Counted from the stretch's first letter, positions 13,510-26,572 are shown. The stretch is 64,000 nt of DNA from Mansonella perstans (GCA_037074765.1 JBAMDO010000071.1:62001-126000), one strand, 5' to 3'. The notes: generated by a model not told the origin, from the sequence alone. Program-made: numbers and translations.

Positions 13510-15747
13510 CTTTTCATATAAGTTCCATGTAAGCCATACCTAGAACATTTGACTTCATTATTATGTCATGTCATCAAATCTATTGTGTTCAATTCTTTTT
13601 TTTGAAATTAATTCGAGCCAACATTTCAAAGAAAGTCTTAGGACTTTTTTTCAGTTGTTTATTATTGATTGTTAAAGCAAGTTAGCCTGGCTCGCGTTTC
13701 TCAGTTAATTCGTTGGCCTAAATGTTATTGTATGCAATAGAACTGAAATATCGATTAATAAATTTGCAAATGAAAAGAAAGAAAGCACTTAAAAAATTTA
13801 ATAATGACCATTCAAAAAACGAAACACAAAAATGTTTTTTTAATACATTAATGTCAATGACTTTCAGATAAAAATATGACTGTACAATTTTGAACGGACA
13901 AAAACAGACAAAACTTAGTACGTATATGGCAGACGGCATGAAATCAAGAAACAGTTAATGAGTAAAAGTGTGATGGACAAAGTCTACAATTTTAGATTTG
14001 AAACGATGGAATGCAGCTTTAACTACAACTTTAATTCAAAATGATAGTCTATTTCAAAACTAATTAAATTATGTTTGCTTCATAGTTACAAAGTATATAA
14101 GAAAAAATGGAAATGATTGGTAGTAACTGTAGCAGTAGCAGTAGTAGTAGTGTTGGATAATAATAGTGTCAGTGCAAATCCATACATTGAATTGATTAGT
14201 ATATAAATATGGAAAAAACAGGTAATGTTATTACATCAAACTTTTTTGTACTTTGTTGAAAAAACCAACAAAGTAGAAATTAACAAAGTACGAAAAAAAC
14301 AATTGAAAATTCGCATGCTGTTTAGATAAAACGAATTGTCAAATTAATGCCAAAACAGAAAATTTTAATTTGTCATTTCCAAAAATCATAAAAAAAAAAT
14401 TGTTCAAGAATTAATGATGAGAGAAAACTGATGAATGGGTCATTTTTTAAATATAATTAATATGTAAATTAATATAGCTAGACACGAAGAGCACATAATA
14501 ATTTAATTAGCTATTAAAGTTTAAACAATTTATTCATTTCTTCTTTGCAGAGCTAATTAAAGTATTTGGCAGAACAATGGCTTTTCATCAATGACACTTG
14601 AAAAAATAAGCACTAAAGGCTGTAAAAAAAATTGAAATGGAACAATAAAAAAGCCATGTACGAAACAAGAATTTTATCATTTTTTTTTAGCATTTGATGA
14701 AATTTCATAAATTTATGATTTAACATAAATATAAATAGAGAGAGGGAAATTTGAAACGAACGATTAGTGAATTGTCTTTCAATGAAATTATAGGAAGTGA
14801 ATGGCGTGGAAAAAGGAAATGATACTAACTCTTTTATCAAACATTGCCAACGCAATAATAACAAAGATTGGAGAAGTACATGAATCACAGCGGGAATGTT
14901 GCATATTTTAACAAATCAAAACAAATTGTTTGCAACGATTAGTTACTTCAAAACAAAAAGTTGATAATTTAAACAAATCTCGACAAAAAAAAGAAAAAAA
15001 AAACTATTGAAAGATAGTGAAGTATTGAAACGTTGAATAGCCGTAAAATTTAAACATTTTACAATTATAAAAAATTAAAACAAATTCTTACAATGATAAA
15101 TGATCGATGAAGTTTTGCAATTTCATCTTTAGTAACCAGTGTTGGTAAATATTATTTTAATGGTTAGGACATCCAGGATTTCTTCTGGAATTTCCCAATT
15201 GGAACGATTATTTGTATATCACAGTGAATTTTTGAACATCTTCCAGTTTATCCGTAAAATGAGTGTAAAATATCGGAACAAACTTTAACATTATTCCAAA
15301 ATATGCATGCATGCAAATAATTTTGAAAACGGAAAAGTGGAAAGGAAAATAATTTCAGAAATACAGATTCGCATTCGATCAATGTCTCTTTCATATATGG
15401 CTTGACACAAACAAAAAGTGAAGGCGATTGATTGACTGTTTTTTGACAAGAAGAAGACTGATGATGGCAAAGATGAGTAAAGAGATTTTGAGGAAAAAAT
15501 AAACGAATTATCAACAGGTACAAACAAATAAGCACAGCCTTGAGATCATTTCCTCTTCGATATAATAATTTATTTCAAATTATTTGACTATAATTAATTA
15601 TCACAATCATGCAATCACAATTCCTTTTGTTTTGAAACTCAAAAGCAGAATTTCTTTCAATCATTTCGAGAAAATTATTTAAAAGAAAAATTCATAATTT
15701 ATAGGGACTCAGCAAATTCACAGATAATTTCATTCCAGTGAGTCGCT
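13510..15747. other. spacer with a hairpin, no supported gene
   Basis: AT-rich. It contains a 16-bp-stem hairpin at 14242-14298 and short AGC/AGT runs near 14130. The last part is the 3' UTR of the minus-strand I-SMAD gene: a minus-strand AATAAA lies at 15569-15574, about 175 bases after its stop codon. Confidence 0.5.
14242..14298. repeat. inverted repeat, 16-bp stem, about 24-nt loop
   Basis: TTTTTTGTACTTTGTT at 14242-14257 pairs with AACAAAGTACGAAAAAA at 14282-14298, with one mismatch. A partial copy of the stem (CAACAAAGTAG) sits in the loop. It could be a small-RNA hairpin or a relic of a palindromic element. Confidence 0.7.
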
Positions 15748-18700
15748 TCATAAATTATCTGGCATGAAGATGACCTCATAACGACATGGAGTGTCTGTAT
15801 GATTTATTCGATGATATTTGTCGCCCCAACCTTTGCCAACACTGATATTCAGAAAACTAAGCGTATTAGCTGGATCATGTTTCGTGAAATGACTTTCAGT
15901 TTTCGCTTTCAGTAACGGATTACTACATCCACGATGAACCCGATAGCAATACCCACTACTAACCCTTCTGATTGTTTCCGATTTATGCAAACTAAATGAT
16001 GATGCGATTGAAATGAATAACGGCTTATCACCACTGCAACAATTGTCATATTAATTCACTTGCTATTTACTTATAACTTTTTGGCTTATTTACCTTTCTT
16101 TCCCAATCTAATCCTAATCAACAAATACTTCAAAGGAACTTCTTCTATCACAATTCTATTTATTCCTCGTTATAAAAACAAATTTTTCATCTTCTCTTTC
16201 AATTCATTTCCAAAAACTATAGCATACGATCATGTAAATCACGTTATATTTCATTTGAATTTTTGGTGGAATCATTTTCAAAGAAAAGAAGAAGAAATCT
16301 TCGTAAGTGCTCAAGATTAAATAAATTCCTCAATAAACTTCGATTCTTTTGGAGATTATAATGAAGCAATATACCTATTGTAGAGCCATACTTCCTGTAA
16401 CTCATCCATATCCGCTTGTCTAATCAGCGCAAACGATACTTCATTTTCAATATCCCAATGGTTACAGACATTTTGACCATCGTGCACAGAATGAGCCAAC
16501 AATCCAATAGCGACAAATTGTCCAGAAAGTGCAACACCATGATCATCCATACGCTCTTTCTCTTTCCACCTGTACAATTGAGCCCAAGCTGGAATCTTCA
16601 CGCATATAAGCATCACATTAGTTTATTTCTGTAATGACTAATTACGAATATACCCGACTTCTCTGGATAAAACGAACAAAATGGCCAAGTAGGAGCAGCA
16701 CTTTCTATAACTAATCTCAACAAACAAAATTTAAGCTATCCTTCTGAAGAATTCCGCCACTAGAACTGCAATTACTCCTATTTGTAATAATTTGTATACA
16801 TTCTGCTACACAAGCAATACAGAATTTATTTTTTCCCAAATTTGAAACTTTCTTCAAATTTAAAATCTTCAAAAAATTTTCTAACTTCCTTTGCAAAACT
16901 AATTTATCTATTTTCATTTGCCTTTTTAAACCGTAAGCTATACCATTTCTTCCGCTACGCAAATATTCTCTATGCAGTAAATGTCAAAAAAATAAACAAA
17001 AATATCACAACAAGAAATCGAAAATAATACTAACATTTGATATATTAAATTTTGATCAGTTAGATGAATGCGACAATAAAAAGTGACTAAGAAAAAGAAA
17101 AGTAAATATAAAAAAATAACCAATGAAAGATTACACACCTGAAGAAAAAGTTTGATTACTACGTTCTGGTGAATCCGGAAGAAGTGGCATTATGCGCGAC
17201 ATTGGTAGTACATTATTTGGAACAGTTGTGCCCGTAATTTCATCACCAAAACCAGTGTCATTTGTTACAACTAAAATCAATTATTGCATTAGAAAACAGA
17301 ATCATTATTTCCATTTTCAATGATTAATTGAATGCCGGAAAGGATAACTATATCATTGTAGATCGCTACATCGACATGCACACTATTTAGTAATTCAATA
17401 TTTTATAATTCAAGTCTATATCTAAGATCTTCAGGACATGTTCAGCTAGTCATCGTTAATACTGAATAATTACCATTCATAATAAATTATTAACGATAAA
17501 TTTCAAAATAAGTATTATTGGATATCAGTTACCGGCCGGAATATATTTGAACATTTTAAGAGTTTTAAAAAATTGAATTTGCAATGAAATTTAGCAAAGA
17601 TTTCATGAATGCAACTTACAGGAATGATCAATAACAGAAACGCCGCCATTGAAGCCACTAGATAAGCTGCCCTCTTCGGAGGACGAATCCGGATTTGCTG
17701 AAAAATAGTAATAGCAATAATAGAGTTCTGAATAGTAGAAATATATCATCGGCAGCATGAAAAACTGTTTTACAATTTCCTTTGAGCTTGAACAGCTCAA
17801 GCAATGAGACATTGAAATTTCCACTGATCCGGTGAATCCTGAGAGAAAAAGATGGCGTATCTTTAGTTTGCTTTCTCATTTTCCCTCATTTTTCATTCTT
17901 TTGATATTCTCTCTCTCTCTGTTAATATTATCTAACTGGTTCCTCTTTATTTATTCGCTGAATTTAACTCAGACTGTTTTTGAGAAAGATACCTTAGTAC
18001 GAGAAATATTTACTATTGAACAATTAATTATTTAATATTCAAGAGTTAATTTAAACTGGAAGGAAAAATTTAATATTTAATACAAATTTTTTAGAGGAAA
18101 ACTAAAGTCACATGAACAATCGGAAAATGCCGGAAGAGAAGAAAAAAATCCATATAACAGATGGGCAAAAGAAGAAAAGAAAAAATTTAAATAATTAATT
18201 TAAAATCTAGAAATAGATATAGGAGACAAAAAAATAGTTCAAGCAGCTAATGTGATAAAAAAGCTCACAGAATAAAACTTCAAAAGTTGATTTTCTTTTG
18301 CGGTATTTCTTCATAAATCATTTATATAACTGTCAGAGTAAAATTCCATTTTAAATTAATTATTTTTATAGATAAAAAATTTGTATACCAACGATTGCTT
18401 GCCGTCTTCGTTTACACTGTGATGCTTTTCTCAAGTCTGTTGGTGACATATTGTCTAAAAAAAGTGGTAGAAAAGAAAAAGTAAATCGAAGCAAAAATTA
18501 TTTTTCAACTTCAGCTTGATTATATGAATCACCAGTCTCCATTATTATTATTATTGTGAATTATTATTGTTAATAATTGCATTCATAACAATAATTTTTT
18601 AATGATAATTATTGTTGTTAGCTTCAAGAATGGGATTAGAAAAATTATTCTGTAAGAGGTGAAGTCTTTGAGGTTCAAAAAAATTCACAAAAAAATAGGC

Positions 18701-21238
18701 CAAGAATTTCAATCCAAGTTGAAAATAATAACTGTAATAAGAGCAAATGAAATAATAATCAATGCATTATAAAATTTTATAAATGAACATTTAGGAATAT
18801 TAACTAAATTACTTCGTGATCGATGATAAGTTCATTTAATTATCTCGGATTCAGAAATGGTTCAATATGCTTACTAAAATGTGTGACAACTTTTAAGGAA
18901 AGAAATTGATTTTACAAAATTCTTTTTGAAGCATCCTTTGTTTTTCAAGGCAAAGATTTTTCAAATTCTTACTCATAATGTTCACTGCTCAAAGTACAAG
19001 AGATTTTAATTAAAAAGCAAAATTTGAAATTTAAATTGTAAGAAAAAGATGTGACTGAAAAAAGATTTTCAAAGTTCTCCAGTTCCGCCATCCATCAAAT
19101 CAGGACGTTTTCTACCTTTTTTGACAGATGGATAAATGAAGTCTCTCGCGGCGAAAAAAATATACCCCAAATTATACATTATTTTAAATACTGAGTAAAC
19201 TATTTTAAAGAAATGTGCCGAAAAGTCCATATGCAAAATTATAATGAAAAGTTCAAATAAAACTCAAATTAACTCGTCAACAATAACAACAGCAAAAATT
19301 ATGACATTAAGGTGAGCAGATGCTAACATGATAAGCGCGTATTACACGTGAACTACGTCATGCAATAGATTTCACAAGCTATGTAAGTTATACAAATATC
19401 ACACTAGGCATCATATTACATCATACAAAAAAAAAAGAAAAATAAGAAACTGGAAGATTAATGCTCATAGAAACAAATATCGAAGAAGAATTAGGCCCAT
19501 TACACAGCTAATAATGACAGAAAGCCAGGCGACTTACCAATGATCCATAAAGCATAGTGGTAAGGATTGCAACAGGAAACAGTCGCATTATTCATCGTGA
19601 CACGACCAAATCTACACCATGGCAGAGGATCTAATCTGTGTAATGCAGCATCTACCTGTAGCAGTTATTGTTAATTGTCTAAAATTACTTAGTAACAATT
19701 TATTATGAAGTCAACAAAACAAACCTTGACAACCTATAAAATATATGATTTGCTTCCAAGTTTTTTAGTTTTAAAATTGAATAATTGTTCTTAATTTATA
19801 TACAAATAAAGATAGCCGTTAATATTAGGGTATATAATTTACCTGTAATTCTTTCCATCGCCATAACTTGCAACAAAGATAAGGTATTGACATAGGCTTA
19901 TCAATTTGCGGTATCAAACCAGTATTTTCGTAACGATGATTCAGGAAGCCTTCGTCCTCCGTTCCAGCAACATCTGTTGAGCAACCCGGCATCTCTTCCA
20001 TCAAATCCATTGGCGGTCCGGGAGCACACTGTTTGATATCTCGGCCACCACTTTCCACTGCCTTTAAGAATAAAATGATAAAAATTTGATCAGTAAGTCG
20101 ATTTGCTAAAATGATAAGGTTACTGTCACCAATTACTTGAACCCAATTAATAGAACCGTCAAAGTTACAAGCCATTATTTTGCATATTATTTGGCAGGCA
20201 AGAAATGAAACTTGGGATTTAACATTTAATGGAAACGAATTCGAAAAAATTGCAAAAAAAATAAAAATAAAAAAAGCCTTTTACGTTTCCCTTTTTCCGA
20301 AAAATATTTTCATTTTTTTTTTTTTTTTTTTTTTTTTTGGTATTTCGCCTTAGAATATTTAAGACCATAAAGGGCTGTTGCGACTTCACTAAAATTCACA
20401 AATATTGGCATTCAAAAAAAACCCAAAATTTTCTTAATTAACCATGAAAACCTTTAGAATAGCGGCAAGGTCTTCTGTGTCAAAAGCGCGCAATAAACGA
20501 TTGAAACGTCTCTTTGAACGTTTCTCGTCAGATGACTGAATGGTGCGTAACCTCCAAAGCCTAGGAAGAAATTGAATTAAACTTTAGATTCAATCTTACG
20601 AAAAATTTGCGACTATATAAAGTCATTACTGATAAACTGTCAAAGAAATTAGCAGTGAAGTTGAAGTCTTCCAGAAATCAGCGAAGAATTTTGATGGAAA
20701 AACTTATGAGAAGAGACAATTAAGAATCTATCTTATCATACAATAGCAATGGCAAAAGATAAGTGTTAGAGATGGATTGAAGCCGTTCTTCTCAGGGCAA
20801 AAGATAAAGCATCGGTTTTCCGGACCGCAAAAACCCGAATAACAGGAAACGAGTCAACAAGCAAAATAACTGAACCTTGAAATAATAGTAAGCTACATGC
20901 AGAGAAAGCTACAGTGATATATCCCTGCATGTTTTATTAACAGCAGAACTGCCAAACTGTATGATACAATGATCTTGACTGAATACAATAATATACGAGG
21001 AACAATGTTTAGGTACCGAGTGATACCGGATATTTTTAGATAAAAGTGCATTAATGATTTAATTAATGGACAAACGAATTATTAACAGAAATTTATGCAA
21101 TGAAATCCATCTAACTTTTCAATGTGACGCCTTCGTTCGGATAGGAAGCACCAAATTTTGCAATCCAACGGCATACCGTTGCATTTGCGCGCTTCACTAC
21201 CTCATCCCGACACAAACTTTGTGTCGGAAGCTCTTTTT
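15748..21238 (-). CDS. inhibitory SMAD (SMAD6/7/Dad type), eight exons
   Basis: Coding exons (minus): 21177-21184, 20452-20560, 19843-20061, 19538-19655, 17620-17697, 17139-17270, 16375-16588 and 15748-16033; 1164 bases, 387 residues, every phase fits. The first exon carries only ATGCAACG, so the protein starts MQ-R-LWRLRTIQ, as I-SMADs start near an RLWR motif. MH1 covers about residues 3-152. AVESGG is followed by the four usual zinc ligands (Cys of DIKQC, Cys of LPWC, the last Cys of VSCC and His of NPYHY) and by KLWRWKEL. A Ser/Pro-rich linker (PDSSSEEGS, PLLPDSPERS) leads to MH2 from about residue 222, with AWAQLYRW, EVWLYNSGDKPLF and VGKGWGDKYHRINHTDTP. The protein ends MPDNL with no SSxS tail, so it cannot be receptor-activated like R-SMADs. 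By family it blocks TGF-beta/BMP receptor or SMAD signalling in the cytoplasm and nucleus. No PPxY Smurf-binding motif was seen. The MH2 start is diverged (no FCLGQL block). C. elegans TAG-68 is the likely kind of orthologue, by inference. Confidence 0.88.
20313..20338. repeat. poly(T) tract, 26 bases, intronic
   Basis: T run in the second I-SMAD intron. Confidence 0.95.
21197..21238 (-). promoter_or_regulatory. I-SMAD leader: hairpin and two-codon uORF
   Basis: The transcript appears to begin at 21238, directly after the acceptor TTTTTTCAG, which probably takes the spliced leader. In the 54 bases before the ATG (21184) lies an inverted repeat, CCGACACAAA and TTTGTGTCGG around one base (21207-21227). 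Directly after it comes ATG AGG TAG (21205-21197), a uORF of two codons. Both features would lower or regulate initiation at the main ATG; that effect is inferred. Confidence 0.5.
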
Positions 21239-22092
21239 CTGAAAAAATTTAATTAATTAATAAGCGGACGAATTATTAAGTGATGAGGAAATGGTAACAT
21301 TTTGGGAAAAAGCAAATGCAATTAAAGGCAAAGAAAAAAATTGGTACGAAATATATTTCATTTGATGTTAAATTTATGTAATTAATGCAATTTAATTCAT
21401 AGAGCAGCGAGTTTATTTCAATTTGAGCTTTCTCTAACTAATCAACTAATTAGTTTTACATATTCATATCAATATTTTGAATTTTGAATTTCGAGTTATT
21501 TTAAATCTGGCATTATAGATATAATTTGTCTTAATTTTTTTGAATTTTTAAAATGAGTGAATTTGTTAGTAGTATTTCAATAATATTTTAATTAACAGAT
21601 CAAATTGCATTAGAATATGAAATTTTGCAAGCTTAAAATTCATTAGTATTTGTTAACTGGAAAAACAAATTCCTTATGTTTTGTAATTAAATTACCAATT
21701 GAAAAATGACAAATTATTACAAAGAACGAGCAAAATAGAATAGTTCTGAGCACTTTGCGGCTTTAGTTTCAAAGCAACAGAAAAAAACAATAAAATGAGA
21801 AGAAATATTATGAGTAATAGGATGGGAAAAGATGAAAACAAGTAGTTCAGAATTGAAATGAGTTTGTGAGTTATTCATTTTAACGAGTACATTTTAAAGG
21901 GCAATTTATATTTATTATTCCTTGGATCATCAGAAAAAAACAAAACATTTCTTCTTTCCACTTTTATTCAATTTTAAATGCAATTACTTAAGAGAAAAAA
22001 AAGCAAATTTCCAAAAAGATTCCAAAGTCCAAGTTTTTAATGGAATTTTATTTTTGTTTTTTTAAAAAAAATTTCTTTGCATAATTTTGCTA

Positions 22093-22236
22093 ATGTTTCT
22101 AGTAAGCAAGAAAATTGATAGTGATCCTCGAGATTTCTCAGTAACACCCTCGAGATATCCCAATAGCACAAAATCAACGATGGATTGTCTTGAATTTCAA
22201 AAATTTCAATTTCTTAAAGAAATTGGAACATTATAA
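22093..22236 (+). CDS. candidate 47-residue ORF
   Basis: ATG to TAA, containing KKIDSDPRDFSVTPSRYP. It is richer in Asp, Pro, Ser and Arg than the chance ORFs around it. No splice evidence, no family and no clear poly(A) signal. It may be an exon or chance. Confidence 0.2.
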   Translation: MFLVSKKIDSDPRDFSVTPSRYPNSTKSTMDCLEFQKFQFLKEIGTL

Positions 22237-23976
22237 AATTTCAAATCTCCTCATACAGCCATTTTATCAGCAATATTTTAAGCGCTATAATTTATGTTTT
22301 ATTACTTTTTAGCCAACTACTACCTCAATAAATTCATTGAAACAGTTATTTCAATCAATTTATCTTGTTTATTCATAAAATTTATAATAACTTATCTATC
22401 ATTTTCACTTGCGCACGATTTTCTTTCAAATCATTTAAAGGCTAATTTGAATTAATATGCTTTCTTTAAAAAATTAACAAAATTCTAAAAATTTCATTTG
22501 TTTCAAAAGCATTTAGTGAAGCAATAAATAATTCTGGAGAGAGTAAAAAATTATAAAAGGCAAAAATTTTTTCGTTTTTAATGTCAATGGAAGAAGTAAC
22601 GGAGTAGTAACAACAATGCTTTAAGATTTAAGTAGCGGTGGTGTCAAATTCGGCGGATCCTTTCTGTCCAGCCTTCTATCTAGTCTTCATTCATGCCTTA
22701 GCCCATTTGCCATCCCTGTCCTCTGAACCCAAAATCGATTTGAAAAACAGAAAAAGCTTTGTAAGCTATAAATCAAATTTTCATCTTTTTTCTTTGTTTA
22801 TTCCTCCCTCAACGAACTATTTGTTTCATTCATTGCTTTGCCTTCTAATTTTTTTTTTCAATTGAAAAATTTTAATGCAATGAAAAGTGATGAATTCATA
22901 CAAATTTGTTATATTTTCCCGATGGCAAACTATTTTTTAATCGCTAAAATCGTTAAAATTTTGCGGGAAAAAATATCATAAAAGGATTATCGGCTATTCA
23001 AACTAAAACTTGAATTTAAATTTAGTTTTTTTCCTCCCCACTGTCTTATCTTGCTGTTGCTATTGAACAAATTTTCAATCATCTTTTAGAAGCAAAATTT
23101 GCGTGATTCCAATCGATAAGTTCAATGAGATTTTAAAATCAATTTATTAGCAAGTGATTAAAATTTTCTTCACTTGGATGCTAACAACACCAATTGTTCC
23201 ACCCTCTGTTTGCATGTTATTCATCATCATCAATCATTTTTCAAAATTCTTGAAAATTTTCGAATACCAAGGAAAGAATCATTAGCTTCGTTCCGAAACA
23301 GGTTTTACCTTTCTTCGTTATCCGATCATTGAATAATTATGAGATGCAAATGAGTTTTACAAAATGATGAAAAACTATAAGGAAAAATGCGACAAATGAC
23401 AATGGAGAGATATGATAACGAATTCGTATGAATTCACTAAAATTTAATAGCAAACAAACCTGCGCGAATCAGCTATTTCCCGAGAAATATCGATTTTTCG
23501 CTAATTTGATTGGTGAAAAATGAAAATTACAGATAAGGGATGAAAGAAAAAGAATTGGCGTAGCAGAAAGGAAGCAATACGGAAACCAATGGAATTTTCT
23601 AGTTTGGAAATAAATTGAAATCTGTCGTCGATGAATGTTTGGCGTTATGTGTGATCAAATTTAATTGTAGTTGTTACCTTTGCATCGTTGCAAGTATTTG
23701 GTTTTGTTTTTCGATTAGTAAAACTGCAAAAGATTTTCGAATTAAAAATTTGCAAACAAATAATTTCAAAATGCGATTAACAGATATGCAAATGAATTAA
23801 TGGACAATTTCGCAATATCTATGAGTAATTACTGATTGAACAATTTCAATTAATTTTCAAATCCAATTATTCATTATTCAAGGATATTTTGATTATAAAA
23901 AGTGAATAGCTAAATTATATTTTACTAACATTAAACAAAGTAATTATTGAAAGTTTTCAAAAGCCTTCATTAGTGA

Positions 23977-24177
23977 TTAAAGGATTTCCTAGATTCAAGC
24001 AGATCCGATTTACCGGTGAGAGCAAACAATGTTGACATGATTATTAAGAGCGGATGTGCAAATCTGCCAGAAACGTACCGAATTAATGACAAACGGATCG
24101 GACTAATGGTTGAAGCGGATCGGATTAATGAGATTAATGAGAGCGGGACACGGTCACTATCGGAGAGTGTTCGCTGA
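23977..24177 (+). other. GC-richer open segment, possible exon or old repeat
   Basis: A 66-codon open frame without an early ATG, containing IIKSGCANLPETYRINDKR and ending LSESVR-stop. A usable acceptor (TTTCCTAG) ends at 23992. A strong donor (CCG|GTGAGA) at 24015 lies inside it. The DNA repeats the words CGGATCGGA and ATTAATGAGA, so it could instead be a decayed simple or tandem repeat. It stands out from its surroundings in GC content. Confidence 0.25.
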
Positions 24178-25073
24178 ATGGACGAATCAGGAGGCCAGAT
24201 AAAAAAGTTTTGAGTTTTCTTTCTATATAACTTTTTACTTGCCTAACAAAATAATGTTGAAGTCTGAGAATTTCAACAGAAAATGGAAAAAATAAAAGAA
24301 TTAACGAAAATGTGAAAGAAGAATTGAGGAACTAATTTATTCCTTAAGCTTATATAACTTGAAGTTCTTTGCTTATTTGCACTTTTTTCTTTTGGGAAAA
24401 ATGGAAAATAAACAAAAAGCAGCGAACTAGAAATTTCGATTGATTTGGGAATATTTTCGAAAATTTTGGAATTATCTTCACCCGACCATTCTCACATCTT
24501 CGCCTTGTTTCACTAACTTGTAGCGGTTGATTTAAAAATGCTTTCAAAAATTTTAGCCTTGTCCTCATTCTCTCAATTTTGTCATCTTTTCATTTTACAT
24601 TATCGTCTTGTTTGGCTAAAACTCTTCCGGAAGTTAGATTTCAGTTAATTTTAAAATGTTTTCGAAAATTTTAGACTAGCCTCCAGCACGTTCATGTATA
24701 ATTATTCTTCCATTCTTCCTTTGCTAAACTACCAAAAATTAGAAACCTACGGACAAGCAACAGGGGCAGCTTCTAATTTGACAATAAGTCATAATAAGAT
24801 CACAATAAGTGATCAAATTTGTTAAATTTCATTTTAGTTTCATAAGTATTCAAAAACAGGAAGCAGTAAGTTGTTTTTCAATATTCTTACTATTCCCACA
24901 ACAGCTCAACAACAATATTTACTAGTTACTACTACCAGTAATAATGAAAATAGTAATACTTCCGGAAGAGACTGACGCTATTTTTTCAAAATCCTGAAAA
25001 GCTGGAAGATTATAGTGGACGGCAGGGAAGAAAATTGAGAAGGGGTTGACTTACTTTACAACGTTACAAACAA

Positions 25074-25208
25074 ATGTTCGTTTATTCTCCGTTGTATATT
25101 TATGTCACATATCGACAAGGATCAAGAGAAGATGCTTTCCTGCTTATTTCCCTGCCTCTCTGTTCATCTATACCTCTGATGTTTCTGTCCGCATTTTTTA
25201 AATTTTAA
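25074..25208 (+). CDS. candidate 44-residue ORF
   Basis: ATG at 25074, stop at 25206-25208. It contains YVTYRQGSREDAFLLISLPL and a hydrophobic tail. Slightly GC-richer than its surroundings. No further support; may be chance. Confidence 0.2.
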   Translation: MFVYSPLYIYVTYRQGSREDAFLLISLPLCSSIPLMFLSAFFKF

Positions 25209-25754
25209 CTTCTACGAAAAAAAAAAAAAAAACGAAAAAAAACGGAAAAAAATTACTTCTTATTCTATTCAATATTTTTTTTAATTTAATTTGCAAATTT
25301 GTTAAAATAGCTTTACCTGAAGGAGATATGTAAATTTCATGGATAATTTCAGGAATTTTCGTTCCTTTTTATCGCTATCTCAATTTAATCAAAAATACAT
25401 CCTTAATTCTTACTATCTCAACTTTTTTCTCATTCTTTTGCCATTATTTCACATGAATATTTTGACATACAATTGAAAAGATGAAAGAAGAAAGAGTAAT
25501 TGCTTGAAAAGTGACAAGATTAATACATATCCGGAAATATGTTATGACAACTTCCTCCATTATGAAATTTTTGATATATCTCAGTGATATTTATTCATTT
25601 AATAATTCATTTGAAAAGTTTGTCAACAGATAAACAAAAAAAAGAGAAAAACAAAAAGTTCATAGGAAATCCGCTAAATTGATTTTTACTTGTTGATTGA
25701 TTCACTTAATAGCTTGGAAAGGCGAAATCATGATTAATTGAATACCAATAGTGC

Positions 25755-25779
25755 GGGGGGGGAGGCGGGGGAGGGCGGG
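25755..25779 (+). other. G-quadruplex-type motif
   Basis: G-runs of 8, 2, 5, 3 and 3 separated by single bases within 25 bases. This meets the usual four-run G-quadruplex pattern with very short loops and is striking in such AT-rich DNA. No gene is adjacent. Confidence 0.8.
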
Positions 25780-26155
25780 AATTTTAGCCATGGGTGGAGC
25801 TTGCGGATAATCTCAAAAGGAAAAAGCATGGATTAAAAAGGAAAAAATTCATTTAAGAAATGATGTAAAAAGAAAAACTTCAAAAAATTCCTTGGACATA
25901 CACTCTTAAATCGCTTAAATCCTTGTAGAAGCAAATTCCACCTCTTTTTCTTTATCCTTTTCATTCTCTTTCCACACTTTTTTCTCCCTCCCTCTCTCTT
26001 TCGTCTTTCCCTACATATTGCTTCTAATAGGTGTTTAATAATAACAGGTGAATCAAAAAACTAATTTTTACTCTATTACAAGTGTTTCCGTTAGCAGCTT
26101 CATCACTATTAAATTATGATAGAAATAATGATAACGATAAGTAACAATCATTAGT

Positions 26156-26392
<237 letters not shown>

Positions 26393-26541
26393 GACCATAA
26401 TTAATTGCTAGAATAAAGCATGAAAAAATAAGTTTAGAAAAGAAAGCAATAAGTAGGTAAGGATTTCAAAAAAGATGTCAAAGTTAACTTCGAAAAATAA
26501 TCAGTTCTGTTGCAAATCACTTCATGAGATTGGAAAGTTCA

Positions 26542-26568
<27 letters not shown>
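26542..26568. repeat. poly(T) tract, 27 bases
   Basis: Uninterrupted T run 150 bases after the ATC microsatellite. Confidence 0.95.

Positions 26569-26572
<4 letters not shown>

Noticed and set aside
16060..16634. Plus-strand ORFs of 86 and 72 codons
   Set aside because: The second is the antisense of the I-SMAD MH2 exon and the first lies mostly in the neighbouring intron, with Phe/Leu-rich chance composition.
21196..21204. TGAGGTAGT, the let-7 family seed, on the minus strand in the I-SMAD leader
   Set aside because: Only nine bases match, the following bases differ from known let-7 members, and no complementary arm forms a precursor. It is more simply part of the leader and uORF.
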